This document shows, piece after piece, positions 23,203 through 35,173 of a DNA stretch of 64,000 bases. Within the stretch, counting starts at the first letter, position 1, and every line of letters begins with the position of its first letter. A program made the translations under genes and the position numbers. Source of the stretch: Sparassis latifolia (taxonomy: Eukaryota > Basidiomycota > Agaricomycetes > Polyporales > Sparassidaceae); NCBI GenBank assembly GCA_018466975.1, contig CM031555.1, forward strand, positions 1,922,001-1,986,000, in the 5' to 3' direction. The notes below the pieces were generated by a model. It worked only from the letters and a program-made list of their open reading frames with translations. It made no database searches and was not told the DNA's origin.

Positions 23203-24410
23203 ATGGAAAACGACGGCTCCAATTTATATGCGTCGTCGAGTGACTGGTTTGACAACCTGGACTCTGAACAAGTTACAAATGATGGGAACCTCTTCGGCGC
23301 ATTCACGGGAGACAGCATCGACGGCTCTTTTCCTTTGGTGCCGTACAACCCTTTGCAATATTCCCCAGCGGATGGTTTCTACGACCCGCATCCAGTGCAA
23401 GAACAACCGAACCATGGCACCTCTCACAGCCGGCTTGTGGGAGAGAACATAAACATACTTGACCCTGGTGTCCTGCCTGATTACCTTGAAGGCTTTCCCG
23501 ACATTTCCCATGCAGCATTTTTGCCCGAGAATATCCAGAGCGCAAGCGACTCTGCTCAGGTATGCACAAATCTACTCAGAGATAATACACCCAGTACACC
23601 CAGGTTACAGGTTCCTTACCAGGTCTACAATGAGTTCGGCAATCTGCCAATGGAGTACACTTACCAAGATCAGGCGTCTTCACACCCTGAGCCTGCCCAG
23701 GCACTCGCAGGTCCATCCCAGATGACAGCCCTTGCACCTGCCGAGGTATATTATGTTCGCATTCAAATACGCATGTGTCAGTGGGAGCTTACCACACATA
23801 GCCAACACCTATCCCGCTAGCGGTTTACAAACCCCAGCAACCTTTTCAGCCGTACATTCTGGTCCAATTTCGCCAGAACGGGCGACCCTTCGTGAGGGTG
23901 AAAGACGTAATGGGAGGTCGCTGCGAGGGATTGGAGAGATCCAACGAAATTGCCTTTTCATGGGAGCAAACAACGAATCCGAAGATGTCCCTTCGGATAC
24001 TGGTATGGAGTTACCTCGATATTTCTGACCATCGCTGACACAGATTTTCTAGTGGCCAAGGCCCGAGACGGGCGGCGTTTATGAAGACTACAACAACCAG
24101 ATCACTCTAAAGAATGCGGGTGGAAGCGTGGTTTCGACGGCAAAGGTCGTGCAGAAAGTTGCCGTGATAGTGCAAAAATTCGTAGAGGTGAGAGTTTGGC
24201 AATTAATTCCGAGACTTCTACCCACGCTCTGATGCGAACGATGATTAGAAAAATCGTGGAGTCGAATATGGTGACCCGCAGTGGAAACTTGGACCTGGAT
24301 ATATCTTGTTCGATGACATCGTCCTCTATGGGTTAATACGCGTAGCCAAATCCAGCATTGTGCCAGTGCTTGGACTACTGCCAGTGAGGTCTGGAGTCGA
24401 TGCGGTCTAG
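23203..24410 (+). CDS. Lineage-specific hypothetical protein
   Basis: Spliced model: exon 1 from 23203 (MENDGSNLYASSSDWFDNLD), acidic, Asn/Pro-rich and probably disordered; a middle Gln/Pro/Tyr-rich segment to about 23740; then a compact C-terminal part whose exons read PYILVQFRQNGRPFVRVKDV (about 23850-24000), PRPETGGVYEDYNNQITLKN (about 24054-24190) and KNRGVEYGDPQWKLGPGYIL to the stop at 24408-24410. The introns in the C-terminal half are clear GT-AG and keep frame. The C-terminal block of about 110 residues resembles hypothetical proteins I associate with Polyporales/Agaricales, but I cannot name a domain. A disordered N-terminus with a folded C-terminus could suit a regulator; that is speculation. 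Confidence 0.6.
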
Positions 24411-24901
24411 TTATCAGGATTACCGTACCATTCGTTCGCCCGATAATTACGCATAATTGTCTGCTTCGCCTCGTATAATAGAGTAGCTGGTTACTCGTGT
24501 ATTTTCTCTATGCCAAGGGGCACTTACGTTGACGTGAATGCTCTATATACGCTAGCCATCTGCTCTATGATATTTGCTAGTTTATGAACAGTCCTCGTTT
24601 CCTGACGTTTGAGTCACATGGACACTCCCAGTGGCATGCAACGGGAAATTCATCTGGCAATCTAGTGCTCTGCACCGTAGTTGAACCAGCTGTGATATCA
24701 TAGTTCCCGTCAAGTTAATCAATTCAAATAGGGCGTTCACTCGCTCTAACTATCATGGCACAACGGTGTACATGCTTCGTGCGAGACTTACGCTTCTGTT
24801 TACTACTCTTCGTGCCAATGCCCAAACCTACACGCCCGGAGGTGGATAAACCGTTGAACTCGCAGTGCTGCGAGCGCAATGCGAGTCTCGCGATTTGTTT
24901 A
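24411..24901. other. Convergent intergenic region
   Basis: About 490 bases between the stop of the preceding gene and the stop of PDX1; A/T-rich with likely polyadenylation regions for both. No gene recognised. Confidence 0.5.
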
Positions 24902-26511
24902 TCACCAACCTCGTTCAGCCATCCTGCCGCCTTTCAAGTTGGAATCACTAGAAGAACACCACCAGTAAGTTTTTTTCAAAAGAAAATAAAGTCCCCGTAC
25001 ATGGTCAGTCCAACCATCGCAGCGCCGAGGTTTTCAGAAATCTGCAAATATTTGAACAAGGCATCATACAATGTGACGCGGACCACTGTTACCTCTGCCA
25101 AGATTTTTGGGTTGTTGTAGTGTGTCACCTGCAGACGACATCAGACCAAGCACTTCAGCTTCGACACAATCAGACACGCACTGCTTGGACGATGGCGCGG
25201 GCGCGCTTTGCTGGATCGCCCGACTGCGAGGCGACAGAGCATCAGACATGATGGTCATCAGCCGGGGCTATCGTACTCACATGGAAGATACCCGATCCAA
25301 CGAAGACTGCTCGCGAGGTCAGGTCGAAACACAGGGCACCATCAACATCATGCACTTACCTCCATCACACCCGAGCTGCATCATCAACGCAGCATCCGCT
25401 GTCGTGCCACGAGAGACCCGCAGATGAGAAAGAGAAACAATAAATCAGAGAGGACGCACCAGGCGTGGCGATGCCGCCGGCCGCGAAGTTGACGACAGGC
25501 AGCCGTTTCAGGCGGGCGGTCTCCTTAAGGAGGTGGAACGGCGCCTGGATGTCCTTGGCGTACGCGTAGAGCTCCTCCTCGCTCATGATAGTCGCCCGCC
25601 GGATCTCGCTCATGACCGCGCGCTGGTGGCGCACGGCCTCGACGACGTTGCCCGTGCCCGCCTCGCCTTTGGTGCGGATGAAGGCCGCGCCCTCGGATAT
25701 GCGGCGGAGTGCCTCGCCGAGGTTGCGCGCGCCGCAGACGAAGGGGACCTTGAACGGGTGCTTGTTGATGTGGTGCTCTTCGTCTGCGGGCGTGAGCACC
25801 TCGGACTCGTCGATGTAGTCGATCCCGATGGCTTGCAGGATCTGGGCGCGCGGGTGAGCGAGGATGCGCTGCCGAGCCTAGCCTGGCCGAGGACGAGTAC
25901 GCACCTGCGCCTCCACGAAGTGCCCTATGCGCACCTTGGCCATGACGGGGATGGTCACGGCATCGACGATTTCTTTGATGAGATGGGGATCGCTCTGCGA
26001 AATTTGATGAGCGCGTCATACGCAGGTGAGCGGGAGGGACTGACCATGCGTGCGACGCCACCTTCTCTCCTGATGTCAGCGGGGACTCGCTCGAGGGCCA
26101 TGACGGCGCACGCGCCAGCCTCCTCAGCTATGCGCGCCTGCGGGAAGGTAAGTGCATATAGTCAGGTACGCCGAAGAGCGTCGTGCCTGTTCTGCGTTGA
26201 TGACGTCCATGATGACTCCACCCTGTGCATGATGGCGATATGAGCATCGCTGGACCACATGCATGGCTGAGGACACACCTTGAGCATCTGTGCAAGACCG
26301 GACTTGACCTGCGGGGCATGGCGGCGATGTGAGTACGTGCACGAAGAGCAGAAGACAGGGAGCGCACGCCGAAGGTGCCCAGGGAGCTGTTCCCATCCTT
26401 TTGTGAGGAGCGGGTGGGTAGTACGAGGGGCGTTCCCGAGGGATTGCCTACGCCGTGGGGGACGGGCGGAGTGCCGACGCCGGAGGCGGATGGCTGGGAA
26501 GGGGTGCTCAT
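24902..26511 (-). CDS. PDX1: Pyridoxal 5'-phosphate synthase, PdxS/SNZ subunit
   Basis: About eleven exons. Start [16 protein letters not shown] at 26511, then [113 protein letters not shown], and the last exon ending [13 protein letters not shown] at 24902. It forms the (beta/alpha)8 lyase that builds vitamin B6 from ribose 5-phosphate, glyceraldehyde 3-phosphate and ammonia supplied by the PDX2 glutaminase. The catalytic Asp in VIMDV, the Schiff-base Lys in MAKVRIGH and the second Lys in RTKGE are all present. The exon after NAEQ uses a GC donor (about 26200, see finding). PDX2 is not in the window. Confidence 0.95.
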
Positions 26512-29504
26512 AATAATATTTTTGGGAAGGAGATCGACAGAGGGCTGGACGATCGTCGCGTCAATTTGAGGAGCAGACGCGACCGTTTTCTCTCGTTCGA
26601 CACGATAATGACTCCTCCAGACAATAATAATATTTTATGACTCCTTTGTTCGAGCCGCCAGCGAGCGCTCTGCTATTTTTTGCAACCAACATGATATCCG
26701 CCGCGGCGTTTCTACTGATCGTCCAACTTCTGCTTCTCGTCCTGCGGGCCGGCGGCTCACCTTTTGGACCCGCATCCTGTATCACGCTTCTCCAGATGAG
26801 CGTACTCGCAATGAACCTCGAACATCCTGCGCAGTGTACTGCTTGGCGGATATCCGAGACGCGACTGACGCGGTTACCCGTACGTATCGAAGATCCATGC
26901 AGGCGCTTATGGGCGCCATCATACACCGCGGCGCGTGTAGAAGTTGACTGAACCGTATACGTATCCTCACTGACGGGTCCTGCGCACGAGAACACGCAAC
27001 AGAGCGCACGCAACAGGACAAACGATGACTTGAGCGGACACCCGCTGGTGACGTACTCAGGCTCCCGTTTCAAGATGGTTATGGTCAGGAAGTTTCGGTG
27101 AGGTGCCACAACTTTCACGCCTCATGCACGCCAGCACTATCTGGCCGCATCAGTTAGGATTCATGAGACTATCTCCCACCTAACGCCACAAAGGTGAGCG
27201 TCTTGCAGTCTTCGCGCGGTTGGCATATCCGCCTCTCGGCCCTCCGCTGCGCCGAAAGCTGCTTGGGTAATGGTGACCCTCGGACCAACGCCGTGCGGAG
27301 ATGCGTGCGTTTGACAGCGTCTCTGTGCTGACCGTGCAAGCAGGTCGCTTTCCATGCCGGTGCAAGGAGGACCGCGCGCCTCGGGCAGCCATCGGACCAC
27401 CACTGTGAGTAGGTCCGACATTTTCCAGGTCAGAAGGTGTTTGCAAGAGCCACGAAGATCGTTTGCGCTTCATGTGCGCCGATTATCGAGTTTGTGCTAT
27501 GCGCATTCATTAATTTCGTGCATCCTCCACGGTCGGAATCTGCAACTCGTGACCCCCCGCCGGCTCACGCGCGATCATAGTCGTGTTCTACGGTTGAATG
27601 CGCAGGCGGAAGTGGATCAATTTCGCTCGGTGGTTAATCGAGCGCTTCTCACTCAGAAGCCGGTGCGATGGTCATTTGAGTGCGTCTCGAGCCCGCTCAT
27701 GAATGGTCAGTTGAGTGTGGCTCTCTCATTTTTCTCAGGGACACTGCTTCTTGGGTATACCTTGGTTGTACCTTGGCGTTACCTACGACCTGAATCCAAA
27801 TCGGTGTCGACTTTCCCGGGGAGAGGTGAGAATATCCTTCAATTGCCGTGAAGCCTCATCTGTGCAGCAGTTATGAGTGGTCCGATAGCATTGCATTTCG
27901 GCGGACACCATCGACATGCAGTGCTATCGACATCAAGTCTCGAATGCTTGCTGGTGCTGTATTTCCTTTACATCGTCCAGTGCTGTTCCCCGCAGCCCGG
28001 TTCATAAATGCACACAGGTCGGTGCCTGCACTGACGACAGTAGCCACCGCTCGGACCCCTTTTGCGCCACTGAGCCCAGTCACTGCCCAACCCCACGCCA
28101 GCGGCAGTCCGACGGATCTCATTTCAAAAGCGTTTCTGTCAGCCTCAGTTGCCCGTGCGTAACCGGAACCTGCTGTTGCGCAGCGGGACCCTCAAATTTG
28201 CCTGTGCGAGTCCGGCTCTAAGATTGCTGCTCTGCATTCATCCCGGTTTACCCGGGGGCGAGGATTCGGAACATGCTGGTGCTGCAAACGCCTTATTCAC
28301 AAGTGGTGGGCACCTCGCTCGAGTTCGCTGCCAAATACCACAGTGGTATCCCACTCGACGATAATGGCAGCTTACGGTGATTTGTTGACGTTGCGGTCGC
28401 ATCGTTCCCGGCGGTTCTATGGCGATCGCATATCCGTGTGCTCGCCTAATAGCATCCGCACAAATTGCATATGCACCCCGCGTCGGTCGCGGGACTGCAC
28501 GTATGGTTCCTGTCTGGACGGTCCTGCGTGGCGAATGACTGCGCGCGTCACCGCGCCGACAAAGTCTGGGACTTATCATCCCTGTCCGCTGCTCATGGGT
28601 TCGCGGGACTCGTTAGCAGGTGCGCCCAACCCGGGAGCTTTCGGCCACGGTTTGTAGTGGCTACGGCACAGATCGCCATGATGACGACGAAGCGGGGGCG
28701 TGCGGGGGCGACGGGGCGTTCGAGAAGCGTCGCGCTTCGCTGAGTCACGATGGTGTAGTGTGGTGTGGCGTGGCATGGCTTGCTAGCCTCGGATGCTGGT
28801 GATCTCTCCGTTCTGGATGAGGGAAGGCCTGCGCGCCGCTTTTTTTTTCGATTCGTTGGGTGGTGCCAGACGCGTCGAGGAGGGCGCATGATCTGCCCAA
28901 TTTGCAAGTCCCGTTTTATGGTTTGTCGATTGTGCGGCTTACACTTATTGTACTATCTACTTCCGCTGCTGCTGCGATCTGAGTATCTGCCATCTGGACA
29001 CGGATGCCAATCATGCATTCGTGATACGAGCAGGACATGACAGTCTGGGATATTCATCTATGAGTGTCCTATGGTGGTCAAAACTGTGCGCCGCACGTTC
29101 CTGAGCCACAAGGTGCCAACCCACCATTCGGGCAACACAATTCCGCCACTTTGCCGCTGCATGACATGAGATTAGCCGTAATACCTCAGAGATTATTGCA
29201 TGCCCTCGGGTTCTAGCAGGGCCAATTATGCCGGTAAGTGTTTCAGGGATCAGGAGGGCGCGAGGAGCTCTGGCGCGTCTCGAGGCTCGGATGGTGTAAC
29301 GTGTGACGCGATGCCGAGGTGTAGGGCTCACAAGGCGGTCAAGTACGCGTGCGCGCACACGGGCATATTTGTATCTCTCCTGCACATGGGTCGACTCACC
29401 CGGCGAGGAAGGTCTCATGGGAAGCACGAGCATCTGCTCGGCATCAAGCTGCGACAGAAGGAAAGATGGATATAGGACACAAAAAGGGACAGGAGTGTGG
29501 TCAA
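26512..29504. other. 3-kb gene-poor stretch
   Basis: Frames of 60-185 codons occur on both strands (for example 26561-27118 minus, 27354-27851 plus), mostly overlapping antisense shadows. None has a recognisable domain or coherent exon chain. ATAATAATATTTT occurs twice (about 26509 and 26625) in the presumed PDX1 leader. There are no clear terminal repeats. I regard this as non-coding or unrecognised. Confidence 0.4.
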
Positions 29505-29937
29505 TCAAAATCCTTTTGATAGCAGCCATCGGACGACATCAGGTTTCCAGCGCCCGCCACTTAGGACGAGGTGTTTTGATCTGAGGGAGTGGATCTTGAG
29601 TCTCAGAGCCTCGGGGGAGCCAGGCGCGAATAGAGATTGTGCGAGGTCCATGGCGAGCGCCTGATATTGATGATGTGATGCGCAGAGGCATGAGAGTGGT
29701 TAGTGGGAATTACGGTAGGTGAAACGAGAACTTCCTTACGTCGATGTTGCCCTCGATGTTGCGGATCAGCGTGAGGTGTTGTGTGCGACCGTTGCGGATG
29801 TCGGTGTATACAGGTATGGAGCCTCTAGTGTTGCGGGGGACATGGTAGGGAAGCTGTGTGTGCGCAGAGGTGGGCTGCGACGCGTTTACGGCAATTTGAG
29901 AATAACAGCGAGCGCGAGGGAGAAAGGCCCTGAGCAT
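29505..29937 (-). CDS. IMG2: Mitochondrial large ribosomal subunit protein mL49
   Basis: Two exons. Exon 1 (about 29742-29937) begins MLRAFLPRARCYSQIAVNAS, an Arg/Ala-rich mitochondrial presequence, and continues LPYHVPRNTRGSIPVYTDIR and LTLIRNIEGNID. Exon 2 (29505-about 29660) reads ALAMDLAQSLFAPGSPEALR and ends LLSKGF-stop. The pattern PYxVxR(T/N)..G.(L/I)PVYxD.RNG.T...T.IR.I.G(D/N) with the C-terminal V..WL...GF is diagnostic of mL49/Img2, a component of the mitochondrial large subunit. The longer upstream open frame to 30210 has no supporting features; the presequence marks the true start. About 120 residues. Confidence 0.9.
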
Positions 29938-30438
29938 TTGGCTGCGGTGGCTGCATGTGACGGGTGAGCATCGCCGGGTAGGAGAGATCAGCGGGGATAC
30001 CTGGATAGACTCACGGTGGACACGATAAGGATGGTGGGAGGAAGGTGGCAAAGAGTGGCAGAGCAGCCGGGAAGGAGCGGCGTCTGGCGCGTGGCGGGAG
30101 TAGTTGGCGCGGAACTGGAAGGGGCTCAGCCACAGACGTCTCATCTCACATCTCGACATCTTCCGCGAATTTGCCCGTCGCAGCAGCGTGCCGAGCACGA
30201 TGCCATTCACTGCCTGTCATCCCATTGCGACACGCTCCTGATCTGTGGAGTCTCTCGCTGAGTCCCATTTGTCAATTTTCTCCTCTCCGGCCGCGGCCTC
30301 GCCAGCTAATGCAAACATGACACCGCAGACGTAGCTACGGCGCCCACGTATCCCTTATCCGATCTGTTTCGCCCCAGCTATATAGTCGGTGAGTCTCTCC
30401 CCTCGCCACCTGAATGCCCCCTGCTCTCGCTCACCACC

Positions 30439-31130
30439 ATGTCCCGACCACAGGACCACCCTGACCCCTATGCCTTCGGTCCCGCGCTCCCATGCCTTGC
30501 TCACGCGCAAGCCCCTGCTCACCAGCTTCCGCTCGCTTGGCGATACGCCCAGGATCCTTACCTTTTCAACAGATCCTCTGGCAGTACTGATACGCTAGCT
30601 CTCCATATGTGGCAGCTACCACCACTCGACTTTCTCCTGCCCTTTCACCACGACGCCATGTCACCGCAGGAATATTTTATACCCGACTTGGGATGTGAGT
30701 ATTGAGTTTTTTGCTGTCGCTTCTTCTCTGACCCTCTTGCCACGCGTTAGTCTCTCCCACACCGTCCGATTCGTCCACCATCTCTGGAGACTCGGAACCA
30801 TCACCTGCCCCAGAATTTACGCACGTTGTCTGCAATGCACCTCTAGTGGCGCCCGTGCCACTTCCGTACCATTCACCCACCTTCCTCCGGTATGAAGACC
30901 TCCCCGACGAAGACGAGGATCTCTCGCACCCACCCTATACCCGCCGGCCGCAGAAGCGGAAGCGTGAGGACGCCGGAGCTGACTCGCAGGATTCTGTCCC
31001 TCCGACGAAGCGGCGATCGATAGTCGCCGACTTTTCTCGCCTGCAGTGTGGGTCACGACATCCTCTCGCGCGCAACGTTCAGGTGCGCGGACCGCCTGCA
31101 AGCGGCTTGCGGCAGGGCAGACCACGGTAG
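30439..31130 (+). CDS. Small hypothetical nuclear-looking protein
   Basis: Two exons (30439-30694 and 30751-31130, phase-1 GTGAGT...TTAG intron). Exon 1 is Pro/His/Leu-rich (MSRPQDHPDPYAFGPALPCL); exon 2 is acidic and Ser/Pro-rich (SPTPSDSSTISGDSEPSPAP), then YEDLPDEDEDL and two basic clusters, QKRKRED and PTKRRS, that resemble a bipartite nuclear localisation signal. A weak TATA (tatatagtc near 30379) and a CACCATG start context support expression. The C-terminus after about 31050 may be intron or frame-extended, as the last 25 residues are low-information. No domain recognised. Confidence 0.45.
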
Positions 31131-31976
31131 GACGGGGGCAATGTGATCACGGTGGGTAATTTGCTTCGTGAGCGGCGGCTTCCTTAGCTGATCCTTCTAC
31201 TTGTGTAGATCTTGGCGTGTTCGCCGGCCGCGTTCTCGCGAGACGTGGGCCGAGGTTGATCTCCCGAGTGCCTCGACGAGGCAGCGCGCTCGGTATCACT
31301 CTACATTCTGCGGCGATACTATCCGCATAGCTGTACTCACATGAAGTGCTGCGCAGATGCGCTTCGTGGAGTTGGAGAGCTATTTGCGGAGCGACTGAAT
31401 GAAAAAAGTTCTTGTATTGTAATTGCACTGTACACCGTTCGCATTGTCTGTTGAGCTTGAACAATCATGAGGTAGTTCACTGTCCCTATTGACTTCGCAC
31501 GCCATGACGCGTGACGCGTGTCTGGATACAGAGACCGATTCTCAATACAACTGCTAATGTCTCCGTTGGCGTTGGCGGGTTCTGAGTGATTGAGATGTTT
31601 GTACAAGGTATTTCGAAGCTTCGCGACAATTTCACGAAGCGAATACTGCGCAGGTGTTGCTATACGTACATCGGCTGACGTGTGTGGGCTTCCAGGAGCA
31701 CAAAAAATGCCGAGTCCTGCTGGGTGCGCTTCGTGAGTGCACCTTCCCATGCGTTTTTAAACCCATTTACCGTGCGGGTGACCAGAAGGGCCGATCGACA
31801 CCCGTCGGGAATTTCCTTTTAGGTTGTAGGCACCTGTAGTTACTTCTAAACGTCATGTGACATTAACTACCGCGTCAACGCTGTGCACCACTGTTGCTCT
31901 ACTCTCTGTTCTGCCAACTCAAAGTTGCTTCCCGCTTCCTACTATTGTGTCCTGACAGCATATACTTGCAATTGAC
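31131..31976. other. Intergenic, nothing recognised
   Basis: About 850 bases. Minus-strand frames 31147-31750 show no domain and overlap each other. The last 100 bases should hold the promoter of the SRP receptor gene. Confidence 0.45.
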
Positions 31977-34682
31977 ATGCTGGACCATTGTTCGATATCG
32001 CACAAAGGTGCGCCGTGTTCGATTTTGTGTCTCGTCAATAGGCGAACGTTCTGACAATGGAGCACAGGCGGTATTATTCTTTGGTCGCGCTCATTCACAC
32101 CCGCAGCGTCCACAACAGCAGCGTCTGCTGCATCTCCGGTGAACTCCCTTATCCGAGAGGCACTTGTGGAAGGCCGTACTGCGGAAGACAAATACGAGAA
32201 GGACGGGTATGCGGTGAAATGGACGTTCGTCAACGACCTGGAGCTTATTTTCGTCGTGAGTAGTGTCTCGAAGTAAATAAGTTGGCTGGACCCTTGAACC
32301 CGCTATGGGTAGGTTGCGTACCAGCGGATCCTCCAGCTCACGTACGTTGATGAGCTCCTGGAAGCACTCAAGACCCTTTTCGTGAAGCTCTTCGAACCCT
32401 TCCTCGCCACGTTTGTTGCCTCCCTGCATGCAGTGCGCAATGGCAAATTACCATCTATAGGGGTTGGTGGCATGGCCTCCTCATGGAACTTCGCGCAGGC
32501 GTTCAACAATTGGGACGCCGTCTTCGACAAGCTGCTGAGGGGAATGGAAGACAAGGCTGCGCAGGTCAGTTTCAGTATTCCCCCCTCTCGACCGTCATGC
32601 ACATTGACTCATTTGAATAGGAGCGGCGGACGCGTGTAAGCCATCCAGCTCGCGCGGTGATTGAGCCGAGCCCGCCCTCGGATGATCTCAGCACGAGTGA
32701 GTAACCCACGCCGCGGTATGACAGAAAATAGCGTGTGTTAATTGCCACTTCAGCTCCCTCGCAACCGAACCCCAACACCGTCGACGAAGAGCAAATTGCG
32801 CGGAACGTGCAGGCGCTCAAGAATCGACTGCGCGGCCGCGGTGGGCGGCCGGGCAGACGTGGGGGACGTGCAGACGCAGGAAGCGGGAAGGACAGTCTCC
32901 CGAATTCTGAGTAAGCACACTCGCCTCCGCTGGGGCATGCCAACCGGTTAACCGTAGCATATAGTTCCGACACGCCGTCGAAACGCAAGCCCAAGGGGAA
33001 GGCACAGCGCAAATGGGGAGACGAAGCCCCGAGCGAGAGCGACATGCTCTCGCTCGACTTCAGCTACGAGAAAATCGACAAACTGTCCCAATCGGGCCAG
33101 CTCGACCTGTCCGCGCTCGTGGACACGGGCTCAATGGGCACGCGCACCCAGGATGGGCTGTACGAGGTGAAGGACTGGGAGTTCTCGACAAAACGCGATG
33201 GCACAGACGATGTCATCTCGGAGGTGATCAGGAAGTCCCATGCCGCGAAGCCCGCACCTTCCGCCGGGTCGCTCGGTGCTCTGGGCTCGCTGTTCGCGCG
33301 CCTCACGGGCTCAAAGGCGCTCACCGAGGAGGACCTGAAGCCGGTGCTGGACGGGATGAAGCAGCACCTGATGAAGAAGAACGTCGCCAAGGAGATCTCG
33401 GAGAAGGTCTGCGAGAGCGTGGGCGTGAGCCTCGTGGGCAAGAAAGTGGGCGGGTTCCAAAGTCAGCAGCTGCGGCTCTTCCACTGTGTCTCTGCGTGCG
33501 ACGCGTCCTGAACGTCTTTCCAGCGACCAACGCCGCGGTCCGCCTCGCGCTGTCGACCTCCCTGACGCGTATACTGACCCCGAAGACGTCGACTGACCTC
33601 TTACTGTCCATACGGAACAAGCTGTCTTCGCCGTTGCCATCTTCGCAGCAGCGGCTCCCGTACAGCATTGCTTTCGTAGGTGTCAACGGCGTTGGCAAGA
33701 GCACGAATTTGTCGAAGGTGTGCTTCTGGCTTATCCAGAACGGCCTTAGAGTGTTGATCGCCGCATGCGATACCTTCCGGTGGGTGTTTACTCTGTATTA
33801 GTTGGCTTAACAATCCAATGGACAGCCTTTCGCAGGAGTGGAGCAGTGGAACAGCTGCGAGTGCATGTCCGCAATCTTAGCATGTTGGGGTAAATGGCGC
33901 AACCAACAGCAAAGGTAGGGTAGAGTTGTATGAGAGGGGATACGGTAAGGATGCCGCAGGTATCGCCAAGGAGGCTATCGCATACGGTCAGTGATACTTT
34001 GATCTTATGCTGCTTCGAAGGCCTAAGTCGCATCCGCGTACCTAGCGAAGGACAACGATTTCGACGTCGTGCTCATTGATACGGCCGGACGTATGCAAGA
34101 TAACGAGGTGCGAGCCCATGTTACTTTACTGACCCAAAATAAATTGCCGACTGGACTCGAATTTCAGCCTCTGATGAGAGCACTCGCGAAGGTGAATTTG
34201 AATTTGAATTTGAATCTACCGGTCTTGTCTCTGATTCTTGTCCGTCGTTCCCGTAGCTTGTGGCAACCAATACTCCGGACAAGATCATCTTCGTCGGCGA
34301 GGCTCTCGTCGGGAACGAGGCGGTTGACCAGCTAACGAAGTTCGACCGTGCGCTACGCGACTTCTCATCGTCCACTGGTACGAAAGAACGCGGAATCGAC
34401 GGGATGCTCGTGACCAAGTGGGACACCGTGGACGACAAGGTGCGTCTTCTCGTCCGTGTCTCGCTGCAATTACTGAGGTTTGACATCCCACAGGTCGGTG
34501 CTGCACTGTCGATGACTTACGTTACAGGGCAGCCGATCATATTCGTTGGCTGCGGACAGGTGCGTGCCTTGCGATCTAGAGTGTGAACGTCGGTGTTAAC
34601 GATATTTGTCTGTCGTCAGACTTATACTGACCTGCGACAGCTGCGGGTTGCGAATGTCGTGCAGGCCATCCTCAGCGACTGA
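31977..34682 (+). CDS. SRP101: Signal recognition particle receptor, alpha subunit
   Basis: About a dozen exons. [20 protein letters not shown] starts at 31977 and begins the SRX (longin) domain, with the helical region through about 32570. A charged linker ([20 protein letters not shown]) follows, then the N domain near 33230-33470 and the SRP-type GTPase NG domain: G1 [16 protein letters not shown] (about 33675), [34 protein letters not shown] (about 34062-34106), [18 protein letters not shown] (about 34411 on) and [11 protein letters not shown]. It docks ribosome-SRP complexes at the ER with the beta subunit. The frame breaks at GGGG 33887-33890, where TAA follows MLG; one more G would continue into [17 protein letters not shown] (see finding). 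The region after that is intact to the stop at 34682. Confidence 0.95.
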
Positions 34683-35173
34683 GGTACCGTCAACTCGGTG
34701 TTATCGGGGTGGCTATGAATCTTAAGGGTTCGAAATCACCATCTCTGTTATGATCTAGATGATTGCGTGTGTGTGATTGATATTCATCTTGGATGCTTGA
34801 ATGTCTTCATCACCGGTCTCAAGTCGTCATCTATCTGTTCAAAGCCTCTGGGCCCGTCAAGCAGGTCATTGTTTCATTGTGCCGTCGATTTCGTAGTACC
34901 CTTCAGACGCGAATGTGCTGCATGAAGAGATCCGACAAGCATCCATACATTTACAGAATCTGCGCCCTCACACCGCATACATTAGTATTAACAAAAGAAT
35001 CCTTAAGAATAATCTCTAAGCTGGATATACACGAAAGTCCAAAATACGAGAGCTCCTGTGCGATAACATCTCGACGACGCGGTTGCCAATCCTGCACCGT
35101 ACAAATTCCACCCGCACGGCCTCCCTGGGAAGCACCACCTGCGATCTGCACAGCAGTATCACTGCCCCAGGCC
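34683..35173. other. Convergent intergenic region
   Basis: About 490 bases between facing stop codons. The plus frame running through 34793-35383 is an antisense shadow over the next gene. Nothing else recognised. Confidence 0.5.

Noticed and set aside
25525..26243. Overlapping 178- and 236-codon frames over PDX1 in other frames
   Set aside because: High-GC shadow frames; PDX1 motifs occupy the third frame with correct splices.
26561..27118. 185-codon minus frame upstream of PDX1
   Set aside because: Low-complexity composition, no motif, no splice support; overlaps a plus-strand frame of similar length.
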